Source of the DNA: UBA721 sp002705165
GTDB taxonomy: Bacteria > Planctomycetota > Planctomycetia > Pirellulales > Pirellulaceae
Assembly: GCA_045565995.1 (NCBI GenBank)
Contig: JBJLEF010000001.1
Location: 1,736,001-1,800,000, forward strand
DNA length: 64,000 bases
Reading direction: 5' to 3'
Part shown: positions 1-8,900 of the stretch, piece after piece
Layout: each line of letters opens with the position of its first letter
Position numbering within the stretch: position 1 is the first letter of the stretch
The notes under the pieces: model-generated
Database searches by the model: none
What the model saw: only the letters and a program-made list of their open reading frames with translations
What the model was told of the DNA's origin: nothing
Program-made: the position numbers and the translations under genes

Positions 1-1
1 A

Positions 2-3000
2 TATGCCTTGGTTGTCAATCTGGATGCATTCGTGGTGATTGAAGAAGTCCGGTCTGCTGCTGAATGGGAAGGCTGGAGGCTGGCATTTGCGAATCCGTCA
101 GCCTTTGTGTGCGTGGTGTTGTTGCCGGCGGTATGCTGGATGTTTAATTGCGTGAGTAATGGCGACCGTGGAGTGTCCTTTGTACTAATCGGTACAGTAG
201 CTTTGAATGCAACCATCGCTCACTTAGCAGTTTCTGGAGCATCTTCGCCAGGTACGAGTGTTCTGTTCTTCCAGACGATTGGATGGATAGTCGCCATGTT
301 TGCCTGCGTCGTCAGTTTTGCTACTTGCCTCAAACTTGGAAAGTTTAAGGCTGACTCTGAGGAATCTCACTGGCTGACAGTGCGCCGAGTCCAGGGGCGT
401 TGGGTTGGCTGGATTTCGGCTCTTGCCTTCATCAGCTATATCGCTTTCGCTATTTTCTGGCTAGAGCCCGCTAGCAGCGATATCATCACCTTTGACGATG
501 GTTTTTTGCTGAGCATGATGGGCTTAGTGATATTACTGTATCTCATCTTTGCCAGCCTAACCCAAGATGGTGTCTCAATCTTCATCAGTCTTCTACTGAC
601 AACGCCGTTTGTGATTTTGGTCGGCTTTAAACTCAGTAGTTTCGACATTGCGGATGCGTCAGGGTTGATCGAAAGTATTCCAGCTATCATTGAACAAGAA
701 AATCTTTCCATCATCCGAATAGTGATTGCCGGTTTTGCAGTCTATGCGATTATAAGTTCTCTTTTACATTCAGTCTGTCAGCGATTTGTGGGTTTGGTGG
801 CACACCCGGATCAACTTTTCACAAAGACGATTCGTGGCTTAGTTTCCGTATGTGTAACGTTATTCACCCTGCATTCAATCATTGCTGTTATTAAGGTTCC
901 GGACTCCAGTGAGTTTCAGTGGATTCAGTTCCCACTGGAATGGGGTATTATTCCGGCTGTTTTGATTGCGATTGGTCTGAGTGGTCGCGATTCCCGATTT
1001 GATGGTGTCGTTCCCCTGCTTTACACGATGGGAATAGGAGTCGTTGCAACATTTCTGACTGCTTGGTATCCAGTGGAGGAAGATTTAAACAGGCAAATTC
1101 ATTTCTTTTATGTTTGGATTGCTTTTTCTGCTTATCTGGCAATTTGGGGTTTGATTTACCGGTTTGAAGCAATTTCGATCACGGTCCTGAGGGTCCTTGG
1201 CTTATCGTATGCAGACAAATTGCTTGAGGTTAATCGTCAACTGGTTGCAAGACTTCAGTTCTGGTTTGGGCTGGTTGTTTCCGCAGTTGCCTTGTTAAGT
1301 ACTTTTTATCTCAGTGGCTCAGAAGAAGTTACTAACTATCGTTATCTGGCGTCGATCGCTCCGCTGCTGGTCATCATTGGACTGGAGTCCCTGCGTAATA
1401 CATCGCTTGGCCGATATCGCCAACAATTTGCTCTTCACTTACCGTTGGTATCTCTGGCGATTTTGTTATGGGCAGGCATCAGCAGTCAGGATCCTGTAAG
1501 TATTGAAAGTTGGTACCATCGCTCTGCCCGGATGTTTATTGCTTTTGCCATCCTGGGTTCGCTGAGTTACATCACCTTCCGGAAGATAAATATTCCCCTA
1601 TGGAAGGCGTCAGTGGAACAATGGCTAGCTAACTTGGCTGGTATCGCCTTTGTCTCCATTTCACTATCACTTGTGATTGAAACCGGTATCTATCATTTCT
1701 CTCCCGAAGCTTTGCTCAATCTGATTACAAGGACTGAGTTAGTTGGAATTAGTATTGGATTGGTCTGTGCTGTGCTCACATTGGCCTATATAGGGTTACG
1801 CCCTGATTTTGATCAGTCATCCCGTAATTTCCGCCTTGTCCGACCGATGATGGCATTTTTGTCGATGATCTTTCTTTCGGTATTGTTCGGTCATTTGGAA
1901 ATGGCAAGTTCCACAGATGGTGTTCGGTTTGCTCAAATGCTGGGGTGGCTTGGACTGTTAGTGTCATCGCTAGTTTGGTTAACTTTAATTGTGAAACGCC
2001 AAATTGTCGTCCGAGTTGATGAAAACAAGCAGTGGACGAGTCTTGCTAATATCGGAGGAATCTGGATCCTATGGATGAGCTTCCTGTCAGCTATTCTGGT
2101 TGCCGGTTGTCTCTATTTCTTTGGACAATCTCCGGCGGAAGTATGGTTCCAGTCGTACTTGCTACACTGGTTTATTCTCTCGTTGGTTGTCTTCCTGTAC
2201 TTGCTGTTTTCCTCTATCCAGCAGGACTCATTGACTTCCGGATTGGCAGTAGTGCAGTTTTCGGTTTGGGCGATTATTTCAGTCTTTATGGTACAGGGCG
2301 CATTCACCGAATCCGGAGATGTCTATGAAGCTATTTCCAGGTTAAGCGACTCGAGCTATGTTTATCTTCGCATGATATTTGCCTCTTACTCAGTTTTGGC
2401 ATTATTGCGGTTGGTGTCTGTTCCGATGAGTCAGGTGATTACCGGATTACCAAGACAGCAGAATTCAATTATGTCGCGTTCGGCCCGTTGGCTTGCCAAC
2501 TTTAGCGTCACAGGTCTGCTCGGGGTTTCGTTGGTGGCCATGCTGGGATCGGTAGGCGGTGGAGCAACCGTTTGGGTAGAGGCACAGTATGAATGGGCAG
2601 TGCTGTTATTACCGTTGTCTGCGATGTACTGTTGTGCCCGTTATATCAGTTCAGAGCGTTCTTCGACGCTAAGCATTTATGCCTACGGCAGTACGTTGGT
2701 TATCACGTTGTTGACGGTATGTTTCGAGACAGCGAATCACAACACGGATAAATTTGTGTTCTTTATTTGCCTGGCGATTGCCTTGTATCTGGCGGTATGG
2801 GGCGCGATCTATCGTTGGCAGGAGACGGTAGTCAAGGGACTTGCCAAAATTGGGATTCAGGATGCCGGACAATGGATGTCTGCCAGCAGACACGTGATCG
2901 CGGGATTACAAGTTAGTTTGGGATTGATTCTTTTAGCTTGCTCATTCCTTAGCACGTTTTACCTTTCCAATGAAACAGGCATAGAAATTTATCGATATCT

Positions 3001-4378
3001 CTCGGCTTTGCTGCCGCTGTTGGTAGTTGTGGGGCTTGAAGTACTACGGGAAACCCCGCTCTCCATTGTTCGCCGTCATGTTGTTCTGAACGCTCCCTTT
3101 GTAGCCGGAATTGTTTTATTGTGGGCTAATTTGGAGTCTGGTCTTATTGATGCTAATCACTGGTATCAGCGAATTGGCAGAGTGTTCATATTGACTTCAG
3201 TGCTGGCAGTTAGCTTTGTATTTAGGCTTTCGAATTTAAGTGAGCGGAGTGAGTGGTTCGAGCCATTCCGACGCATTCGTATTAATACAACCGCGACGGC
3301 ATTAGTGACGTTATTTGTGACTCTTGTGATTGAAGCTTATTTAAGACTGCAAGGTGATACTGCTAGTAAGTTCGACCCAGTCGCCTATGAAGTGATTGGA
3401 ATCGCGGTTGGTATTATTGCGATTACTATTACGCTGCTGACGGTTGGGTTGAATCCAAACTTGAGTCCGGTCAAGCAGACAAGTTTGAAGGTTCAACAGG
3501 CATATGTCTATGTAGCTGAGATATTGATACTTGTTTTCTTCGGCCATGTTTGGCTGGGTAAGCCGGACTGGTTTGGGGCATTAGGTGAGTACTGGCCATT
3601 AGTACTCATGTTGCTCGCTTTTGTCGGCGTCTTTATTTCTGAGGTCTTCCGTAAACGGGAAAACCACGTTCTTTCAGAACCGCTTCATAATACGGCCTTT
3701 CTGTTACCAATGATTCCGATCCTGACTCTATGGATTTTCCCGTCCGAGGGGGGAGGCTTCTTTAACAGTTATCCAGCAATCTTTTTCGGTGCGGCGTTGC
3801 TGAATGTGCTAATGGCGTGTTTGCGACGATCGTTCCTGCATTCCGTGATTGCAGCAGTAGCCGGCAATGCCAGTTTATGGATGTTCTTTACTTCCACCGA
3901 TTCCTTTTCGTTTGCTGATGATCCTCAGTTTTGGGTGATTCCACCGGCTATATCGATGATCATTGTTGCTCAGATATTTAAAGAGAAACTGACCAAAAAA
4001 CAGATCTCGCTGATTCGCTATATGTGTTTGACTTTGATCTATCTCACAGCGAGTTTTCAAATGATCGCTGATTGGGCATCAAGCGACGGCCATATCACCC
4101 AAATGCTTTTGTTGGGCGCATTTTCGCTGATCGGTATTGGGTGCGGTGCAGTCTTTAAAATCCCTCAGTTCATATATCTGGGGATGATTTTCCTAGTGAT
4201 GACACTGGTATCGATGGTGATTTCGGGAGTTGGAGCGGTCGATGAGGACTTCAAAAAGATTGTCATGTTCCTGACGGTGATTCTGGTGGGTGTCCTGATT
4301 CTGCTGGTGATTATCTTACGAGATAAATTCGAAAAACAGCTCAAGGGTTGGATTGAACGCATGGACTCGTGGGAATAG
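2..4378 (+). CDS. Giant polytopic membrane protein with internal tandem modules (5' end outside window)
   Basis: The frame is open to the left edge, so the start is not visible; a TTG at 8 is only the first possible start codon inside the window. The visible 1458 residues are almost entirely hydrophobic helices (well over 30 candidate membrane segments) separated by short loops, so this is an inner-membrane protein. No catalytic motif was recognised. The sequence repeats with a period of about 550 residues. FSAYLAIWGLIYRF near residue 370 recurs as LAIALYLAVWGAIYRW near 920, LLSTFYLSG near 430 recurs as FLSTFYLSN near 980, and YIGLRP near 595 recurs as TVGLNP near 1147. A third, degenerate copy starts near 1170. 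The C-terminus ends in a short charged tail. The architecture recalls DUF2339-type large membrane proteins, but that is a resemblance and not an assignment. Function unknown. Confidence 0.85.
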   Translation, partial: YALVVNLDAFVVIEEVRSAAEWEGWRLAFANPSAFVCVVLLPAVCWMFNCVSNGDRGVSFVLIGTVALNATIAHLAVSGASSPGTSVLFFQTIGWIVAMFACVVSFATCLKLGKFKADSEESHWLTVRRVQGRWVGWISALAFISYIAFAIFWLEPASSDIITFDDGFLLSMMGLVILLYLIFASLTQDGVSIFISLLLTTPFVILVGFKLSSFDIADASGLIESIPAIIEQENLSIIRIVIAGFAVYAIISSLLHSVCQRFVGLVAHPDQLFTKTIRGLVSVCVTLFTLHSIIAVIKVPDSSEFQWIQFPLEWGIIPAVLIAIGLSGRDSRFDGVVPLLYTMGIGVVATFLTAWYPVEEDLNRQIHFFYVWIAFSAYLAIWGLIYRFEAISITVLRVLGLSYADKLLEVNRQLVARLQFWFGLVVSAVALLSTFYLSGSEEVTNYRYLASIAPLLVIIGLESLRNTSLGRYRQQFALHLPLVSLAILLWAGISSQDPVSIESWYHRSARMFIAFAILGSLSYITFRKINIPLWKASVEQWLANLAGIAFVSISLSLVIETGIYHFSPEALLNLITRTELVGISIGLVCAVLTLAYIGLRPDFDQSSRNFRLVRPMMAFLSMIFLSVLFGHLEMASSTDGVRFAQMLGWLGLLVSSLVWLTLIVKRQIVVRVDENKQWTSLANIGGIWILWMSFLSAILVAGCLYFFGQSPAEVWFQSYLLHWFILSLVVFLYLLFSSIQQDSLTSGLAVVQFSVWAIISVFMVQGAFTESGDVYEAISRLSDSSYVYLRMIFASYSVLALLRLVSVPMSQVITGLPRQQNSIMSRSARWLANFSVTGLLGVSLVAMLGSVGGGATVWVEAQYEWAVLLLPLSAMYCCARYISSERSSTLSIYAYGSTLVITLLTVCFETANHNTDKFVFFICLAIALYLAVWGAIYRWQETVVKGLAKIGIQDAGQWMSASRHVIAGLQVSLGLILLACSFLSTFYLSNETGIEIYRYLSALLPLLVVVGLEVLRETPLSIVRRHVVLNAPFVAGIVLLWANLESGLIDANHWYQRIGRVFILTSVLAVSFVFRLSNLSERSEWFEPFRRIRINTTATALVTLFVTLVIEAYLRLQGDTASKFDPVAYEVIGIAVGIIAITITLLTVGLNPNLSPVKQTSLKVQQAYVYVAEILILVFFGHVWLGKPDWFGALGEYWPLVLMLLAFVGVFISEVFRKRENHVLSEPLHNTAFLLPMIPILTLWIFPSEGGGFFNSYPAIFFGAALLNVLMACLRRSFLHSVIAAVAGNASLWMFFTSTDSFSFADDPQFWVIPPAISMIIVAQIFKEKLTKKQISLIRYMCLTLIYLTASFQMIADWASSDGHITQMLLLGAFSLIGIGCGAVFKIPQFIYLGMIFLVMTLVSMVISGVGAVDEDFKKIVMFLTVILVGVLILLVIILRDKFEKQLKGWIERMDSWE

Positions 4379-4408
4379 TGATTGCCTACTATCCGGCAAA
4401 ATGTGTCT

Positions 4409-4427
4409 TAAGCATAATACATGCTTA
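4409..4427. promoter_or_regulatory. Candidate operator ahead of the aldolase operon
   Basis: A perfect inverted repeat, TAAGCAT-AATAC-ATGCTTA, lies 36-54 bases before the ATG at 4463. It overlaps a possible -10 (CATAAT, 4413-4418). No T-run follows, so it is not a terminator. A dimeric repressor site is the natural reading, but repeats of this quality also arise by chance in 64 kb. Confidence 0.4.
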
Positions 4428-4462
4428 CACCAAAAGATCATTAGCTGAATGGAATGTGAATC

Positions 4463-5365
4463 ATGACCATTAGTGGATTAATTCCTGCTGTCCACACCCC
4501 TTTGAATATGTCCGGGGAATTGAATCTTGGAGTGGTTGAGCAGCAGGCACAACGCTGTGTGGAGACGCAGTGTGGAGGGGTTTATGTGGCAGGAACGACG
4601 GGGGAATGCCATAGCTTGTCTCCGGATGAACGACTGGTTCTGTTTCAGCGATGGGGTGAAGTCGTCAAAGGAACTGACTTATCTTTGATCTGCCATGTTG
4701 GAGACAACTCGATGCCCGTGGCTAAAGCATTAGCTGCAGCCAGTCAGGCTGCCGGCGCCGACGCCATTGCTTCGATGGCGCCATGTTTCTTCAGGCCTGA
4801 TAGTGTCGATGGTCTATTACCATACCTGAAAGAGATTTCATCGGCAGCCTCGGAGACCCCGTTTTATTTCTACGATATTCCCGTCATGACGCATGTTGAA
4901 GTTTCCATGATCGAATTACTGGAACGAGCAAAGACCGAATTTCCGAATTTGGCTGGGCTCAAGTTCACCAACGGAAATCTGATGGATTTGCAGACATTGT
5001 TACGAGTCGATCCTGAACGCTACAACATTTTATTCGGATTTGATGAAATGCTTTCCGCTGCCTGGCTATACGGAGTTCGAGGGGCGGTGGGGTCGACTTA
5101 TAATCACTTTGCAAAACTGTATAACGCCATTGGTGCGGCGGTGGAAGCTGGTGAGGATTCCCGTGTTCAGGAATTGCAGAACCTCAGTGTGAATATCATA
5201 CGTGCCTTTCAAAAACCAGGATTTGCAGCGGCTTCTAAAGAAGCGATGGCATTTTTCGACGTGGATTGTGGAACCGTTCGGTCTCCACTTCAACCACTCA
5301 GTGATCAACAGCGAACTGAGTTGCGACAAACACTGGAGTCCCTTGGAGCCATGGATTGGGCATAG
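4463..5365 (+). CDS. N-acetylneuraminate lyase-like class I aldolase (DapA/NanA family)
   Basis: A complete 300-residue (beta/alpha)8 aldolase of the dihydrodipicolinate synthase/N-acetylneuraminate lyase superfamily. These cytoplasmic enzymes form a Schiff base with a 2-oxo acid and make or break an aldol bond. The signature GTTGE is at 44-48, the catalytic tyrosine is Y137 (YFYDIP) and the Schiff-base lysine is K167 (GLKFTN). GAVGSTYN downstream is typical of the neuraminate-lyase branch and argues against a role in lysine synthesis. It is first in an operon with a LarA-like protein (31-base gap), a DUF1080 protein and PdxA, which suggests catabolism of a sugar acid. The real substrate cannot be read from the sequence; sialic acid, or another 2-keto-3-deoxy acid, are the alternatives. 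Confidence 0.85.
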   Translation: MTISGLIPAVHTPLNMSGELNLGVVEQQAQRCVETQCGGVYVAGTTGECHSLSPDERLVLFQRWGEVVKGTDLSLICHVGDNSMPVAKALAAASQAAGADAIASMAPCFFRPDSVDGLLPYLKEISSAASETPFYFYDIPVMTHVEVSMIELLERAKTEFPNLAGLKFTNGNLMDLQTLLRVDPERYNILFGFDEMLSAAWLYGVRGAVGSTYNHFAKLYNAIGAAVEAGEDSRVQELQNLSVNIIRAFQKPGFAAASKEAMAFFDVDCGTVRSPLQPLSDQQRTELRQTLESLGAMDWA

Positions 5366-5396
5366 CCTCGATAAGTCTGGACAACAGGGAGAAACC

Positions 5397-6668
5397 ATGA
5401 CACTTTATTATGCTGTCGGTTCACCGACGACGGAGATTTCGGACGAGCAGATGCGCCAAGCATTGCACCTGGTTCTTGAACAACTGGGTGAACGTAAGAA
5501 AGTTCTTACGCTACCACCTGACTTCACTCGGTACAACAGTCGCGCCGGCCAGTTAACCTGTATGGCATATGAATTTTACGGCTCAGCAATGACCGATATC
5601 ATGCCGGCTCTGGGAACCCATGTACCGATGCCTGAATGGCAGCTCGATAAAATGTTTCCCGGAGTGCCTCATGATCTGATCCGGCCGCATCGCTGGCGGG
5701 ACGATGTCGTTACCATTGGTGAAGTTCCCACTGAGTTTGTCTCAGAAGTAACCGAGGGTATTTGGCAACAACCCTGGCCGGCTCAACTCAATCAATTGGT
5801 TTGGGAAGGTGGTCATGATCTGATTCTTTCTATAGGACAGGTGGTGCCTCATGAAGTGATTGGTATGGCCAATTACAACAAGAATATCTTTGTGGGTACC
5901 GGCGGTGCCAAAGGGATCAATGAAAGCCACTTTATCGGGGCTGCATATGGCATGGAACGAATGATGGGACGTGCCAATACTCCACTGCGCAAAATTTTGA
6001 ATTATGCGCAGGATCAATTTTGTCAGGATTTGCCTCTGCTTTATGTATTAACAGTGGTCGGGGCCCGGGAAGATGGCTCGCTGGTAACACGCGGACTCTT
6101 TATTGGTGATCATCATGATTGTTTTGAAAAGGCCTGCGAACTTTCGGTGCAAGTAAACTTCACGAAGCTTGATGAGCCGCTCGATAAAGTGGTTGTTTAT
6201 CTTGATCCGGAAGAATTTCACAGTACCTGGCTCGGAAACAAATCTATTTACAGGACTAGGATGGCTATCGCTGACGAAGGTGAGTTGATCGTTTTAGCTC
6301 CTCAGGTAGGGATCTTTGGCGAAGACCCTCAAATCGATACATTGATTCGTAAATATGGCTATCGTACGACACCTGAGATCATGACTTTTATGGAAGAAAA
6401 TGAAGATCTGAGAGCCAATCTTTCGGCAGCAGCTCACCTGATCCATGGATCGTCGGAAGGCCGTTTCAAAGTGACGTACTGCCCGGGAGAATTAACGCAG
6501 CAGGACATTGAATCAGTGGGCTATGAATATGGAGATTTGAAGGCCATGTTGGACCGCTATCCAGCTGAGAAACTAAAAGACGGTTGGAATGAAACTTCTG
6601 ACGGTGAGCGATTTTACTTTATTGGAAATCCGGCGCTTGGACTGTGGGCCCATAAGGATCGGCTGTGA
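5397..6668 (+). CDS. LarA-like (DUF2088) racemase-family protein
   Basis: 423 residues. I take the ATG at 5397 because it follows GGGAGAA; the frame is open further upstream but only across the preceding gene. It belongs to the lactate racemase LarA/DUF2088 family, whose characterised members use a nickel-pincer nucleotide to racemise or epimerise 2-hydroxy acids. Visible family marks are DFTR at 42-45, GTH with H75, VVPH with H152, and GGAKG with K172. The lysine corresponds in position to the residue that anchors the pincer cofactor in LarA. The segment between the histidine and lysine is longer than I expect for LarA, so activity on lactate is not implied. No larB, larC or larE cofactor-maturation genes are in the window. 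Operon context suggests a hydroxy-acid step next to the aldolase. Confidence 0.8.
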   Translation: MTLYYAVGSPTTEISDEQMRQALHLVLEQLGERKKVLTLPPDFTRYNSRAGQLTCMAYEFYGSAMTDIMPALGTHVPMPEWQLDKMFPGVPHDLIRPHRWRDDVVTIGEVPTEFVSEVTEGIWQQPWPAQLNQLVWEGGHDLILSIGQVVPHEVIGMANYNKNIFVGTGGAKGINESHFIGAAYGMERMMGRANTPLRKILNYAQDQFCQDLPLLYVLTVVGAREDGSLVTRGLFIGDHHDCFEKACELSVQVNFTKLDEPLDKVVVYLDPEEFHSTWLGNKSIYRTRMAIADEGELIVLAPQVGIFGEDPQIDTLIRKYGYRTTPEIMTFMEENEDLRANLSAAAHLIHGSSEGRFKVTYCPGELTQQDIESVGYEYGDLKAMLDRYPAEKLKDGWNETSDGERFYFIGNPALGLWAHKDRL

Positions 6669-6731
6669 ACCAATTTTTACAGTGGTATACTAAACGCTCG
6701 AATTAACAAGAACTTTAGAGGACGTGTTTGA

Positions 6732-7412
6732 ATGCTTCGCTTACTAACAGTAATGGCTCTCACAATTGTTTCTTCAACATCTTTTGCACAGCAGAAGTCG
6801 AATGTACTTTCCTCTTCTCTGGATTATTGGGTAACCTCTGCGGGCGGTGCAGTCACCAAAGGATGGAAGATTGAAGCGGACAATACTTTGATGTGCGAAG
6901 GTAAAGGGTCCGGAGTTTTATTATCCAGGCACCCGTATCGTGACTTTTCTTTGACTTGGGAATGGAAGCTGACAGACAAAGGTAACAGTGGTATCAAATA
7001 CCGAGTCCGTCAGTATGATAATTCCTGGTTGGGTTGTGAGTATCAAATGCTGGATGACGAGAATTATGGAACGGATCCGTTCTCATTGAATGCCACAGCT
7101 TCGCTGTATGCCATTTGGGAACCAGCAGGTAAAAAGGAACTGAACCCCGGCGGTGAGTGGAATCAAAGTCGGATTATTGTTAAAGGTAATCGTGTTCGAC
7201 ATTTTCTCAATGGTGAACTGATGGTCGATGGTCGAATTGGTTCGAAAGACTGGAAGCAACGCGTCGCTGCCAGCAAGTTTAAGAATCGTGAAGATTTCGG
7301 TTTGAACCGAAATGGTCTGATCATGTTGACCGAGCATGGAAACCCAACGTGGTTCCGGAATATTGTCATCACCGAACTGGGACCACTTTCATCGGGACGT
7401 ACCAAACGTTAA
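6732..7412 (+). CDS. Exported 3-keto-disaccharide hydrolase family protein (DUF1080)
   Basis: 226 residues, beginning with a clear Sec signal peptide that ends at SFA-QQ near residue 20. The rest is a single DUF1080/3-keto-disaccharide hydrolase domain, a concanavalin-like jelly roll abundant in Planctomycetota. The stretches GNSGIKYRVRQYD and WLGCEYQMLDDE are typical of the family. Some DUF1080 proteins have been shown to hydrolyse 3-keto-glycosides; most are uncharacterised. An AGAGGA-type ribosome site lies about 12 bases ahead of the ATG. It sits between the LarA-like gene (63-base gap) and pdxA (15-base gap), so it is probably co-transcribed. It would be the only exported product of this operon, perhaps releasing the sugar that the other enzymes process. 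Confidence 0.85.
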   Translation: MLRLLTVMALTIVSSTSFAQQKSNVLSSSLDYWVTSAGGAVTKGWKIEADNTLMCEGKGSGVLLSRHPYRDFSLTWEWKLTDKGNSGIKYRVRQYDNSWLGCEYQMLDDENYGTDPFSLNATASLYAIWEPAGKKELNPGGEWNQSRIIVKGNRVRHFLNGELMVDGRIGSKDWKQRVAASKFKNREDFGLNRNGLIMLTEHGNPTWFRNIVITELGPLSSGRTKR

Positions 7413-7427
7413 TAGCCAATCGAAGTT

Positions 7428-8414
7428 ATGACCTCACTGCCCATCTATACGATTTCTATCGGTGATCCCGCCGGGATTGGTCCGGAAGTCACGGTAAAAG
7501 CCTGTCGCGACGAATCCCTACATGCCTTGGGCCGTTGGGTTATTGTCGGTGAGGCATGGCAGGTCCTGGATCTTGCTAAACAATATGATCTGCATGTTGA
7601 TCAGGTCATCCATTCGATTGATGAACTTGCCGGGGATGCCAATGTAGCTGTTCTTGATGCGGGCCTGATTTCTAGGGAAGAAGTTAAAACCGGTCAGATC
7701 AGTGCTGCTTGTGGACATGCTTCCATTCATTATGTTAAGCGGGCCGCGGAGTTATGTATTGCGGGTAAGAGTAAAGCAATGGTAACCGGTCCGATCAGTA
7801 AAGAAGCGGTGGCCGCCTCCGGAATCGAAGGATTTTGTGGGCACACGGAATATATTACGGAGCTTTGTGGTCTCGACACCTGTCGCATGATGCTTTGGAA
7901 TGAGACCGTTTGTGTGATTCATGTTTCCACGCATTGTAGCCTCTTCGATGCGGTTACTAAGATTGATCAGCCGCGTATCCTTGAGACGATTGAAATAGGT
8001 TATCAGGCAATGCTGAATCTGGGGTTTGAAAATCCCCGTCTATGTATTTGCGGTCTTAATCCCCATGCCGGTGAAAATGGCATGTTTGGCAAGGAAGAAA
8101 TTGACCTCATTATTCCAGCGGTTGAGCAAGCTCAAGCTCAAGGAATCGATGTGACCGGCCCGTATCCTGCAGACACTCTGTTTATGCAGGCGGTCCGAGG
8201 TAAGTGTGATATGGTCATTGCTATGTATCATGATCAGGGGCACGTCCCGATGAAGCTTTATGACTTTGAACATACGGTCAATGTCACATTAGGACTACCA
8301 ATCGTGCGTTGTAGCGTTGATCACGGAACAGCCTTCGACATTGCAGGGCAGGGGATTGCTGATCCGGTTGATATGCAAACGGCAATGAAGTTAGCTGTAA
8401 GTTTGACTTCGTAG
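7428..8414 (+). CDS. pdxA: 4-hydroxythreonine-4-phosphate dehydrogenase family (PdxA)
   Basis: 328 residues, the usual length for PdxA. It opens with SIGDPAGIGPE and has GHTEYI (H139), NPHAGENG (H213) and YHDQGH (H268). H169, H213 and H268 correspond to the three metal-binding histidines of the E. coli enzyme. Canonical PdxA oxidises 4-phosphohydroxy-L-threonine with NAD in vitamin B6 synthesis. PdxA2 paralogues work in catabolism of four-carbon acids such as threonate and erythronate, usually beside a DUF1537 kinase. No kinase or other B6 gene is visible here, and the gene closes a four-gene catabolic-looking operon, so a PdxA2-like role is at least as likely as B6 synthesis. It converges on the next gene with an 18-base gap. 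Confidence 0.88.
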   Translation: MTSLPIYTISIGDPAGIGPEVTVKACRDESLHALGRWVIVGEAWQVLDLAKQYDLHVDQVIHSIDELAGDANVAVLDAGLISREEVKTGQISAACGHASIHYVKRAAELCIAGKSKAMVTGPISKEAVAASGIEGFCGHTEYITELCGLDTCRMMLWNETVCVIHVSTHCSLFDAVTKIDQPRILETIEIGYQAMLNLGFENPRLCICGLNPHAGENGMFGKEEIDLIIPAVEQAQAQGIDVTGPYPADTLFMQAVRGKCDMVIAMYHDQGHVPMKLYDFEHTVNVTLGLPIVRCSVDHGTAFDIAGQGIADPVDMQTAMKLAVSLTS

Positions 8415-8432
8415 TCTGATGATCTGATAAGT

Positions 8433-8900
8433 CTAGTACGTGAAGACCATCGTATCGCTACCAAGTTGCTTAAATAGCTTTGGCTTGTCAGTGACAAATG
8501 CATCGTCGATGATATCCTCTGCCGTAATGCTCAGGTCTTTCATGCAGACCGGGCAGACATGCAGTTCAGCACCGCGACTCTTCAGTGTTTGAAGTTGTTG
8601 AATCATAGGAGCATGTTCCTGATACTTGTAGGCCGTATCAAAACTGGTGGTCGGCAGGGTGACCCCTTTGACGTTAAAGAAGATCGCCACTTCATAGCCC
8701 TCGTCCAAACAGAATCCGGCAAAGATCAGGCCCATGTTTACAGATTGAGGATCAGTCAACGGATCACTGGTAAGACTGATGACTGCGACTTTGGTATCCC
8801 TGTCGCCGACGCCCGGATTGGATTGTTCGACGTTTGTTTGGCATCCGGAAAATACAAGCAACAGGATGCAAAAGGCAGATGAAGTTACAAAGCGTTGCAT
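8433..8900 (-). CDS. DsrE-like lipoprotein
   Basis: 155 residues. The N-terminus is a lipoprotein signal with lipobox LVFSGC (cysteine near residue 20), so the mature protein should be lipid-anchored outside the cytoplasm. The mature part has the DsrE/DsrF fold pattern: a first strand KVAVISLTSDP, a helix with MGLIFAGFCLDEGYEV, a strand AIFFNVKGV, and a second helix before a late CPVC (around residue 115). DsrE proteins are usually cytoplasmic sulfur-transfer subunits; planctomycetes have exported relatives of unknown role. GAGGAA lies about 11 bases before the ATG. No sulfur-oxidation genes are nearby, so the sulfur link rests on family membership and the cysteine pair only. Confidence 0.75.
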   Translation of the reverse strand: MQRFVTSSAFCILLLVFSGCQTNVEQSNPGVGDRDTKVAVISLTSDPLTDPQSVNMGLIFAGFCLDEGYEVAIFFNVKGVTLPTTSFDTAYKYQEHAPMIQQLQTLKSRGAELHVCPVCMKDLSITAEDIIDDAFVTDKPKLFKQLGSDTMVFTY

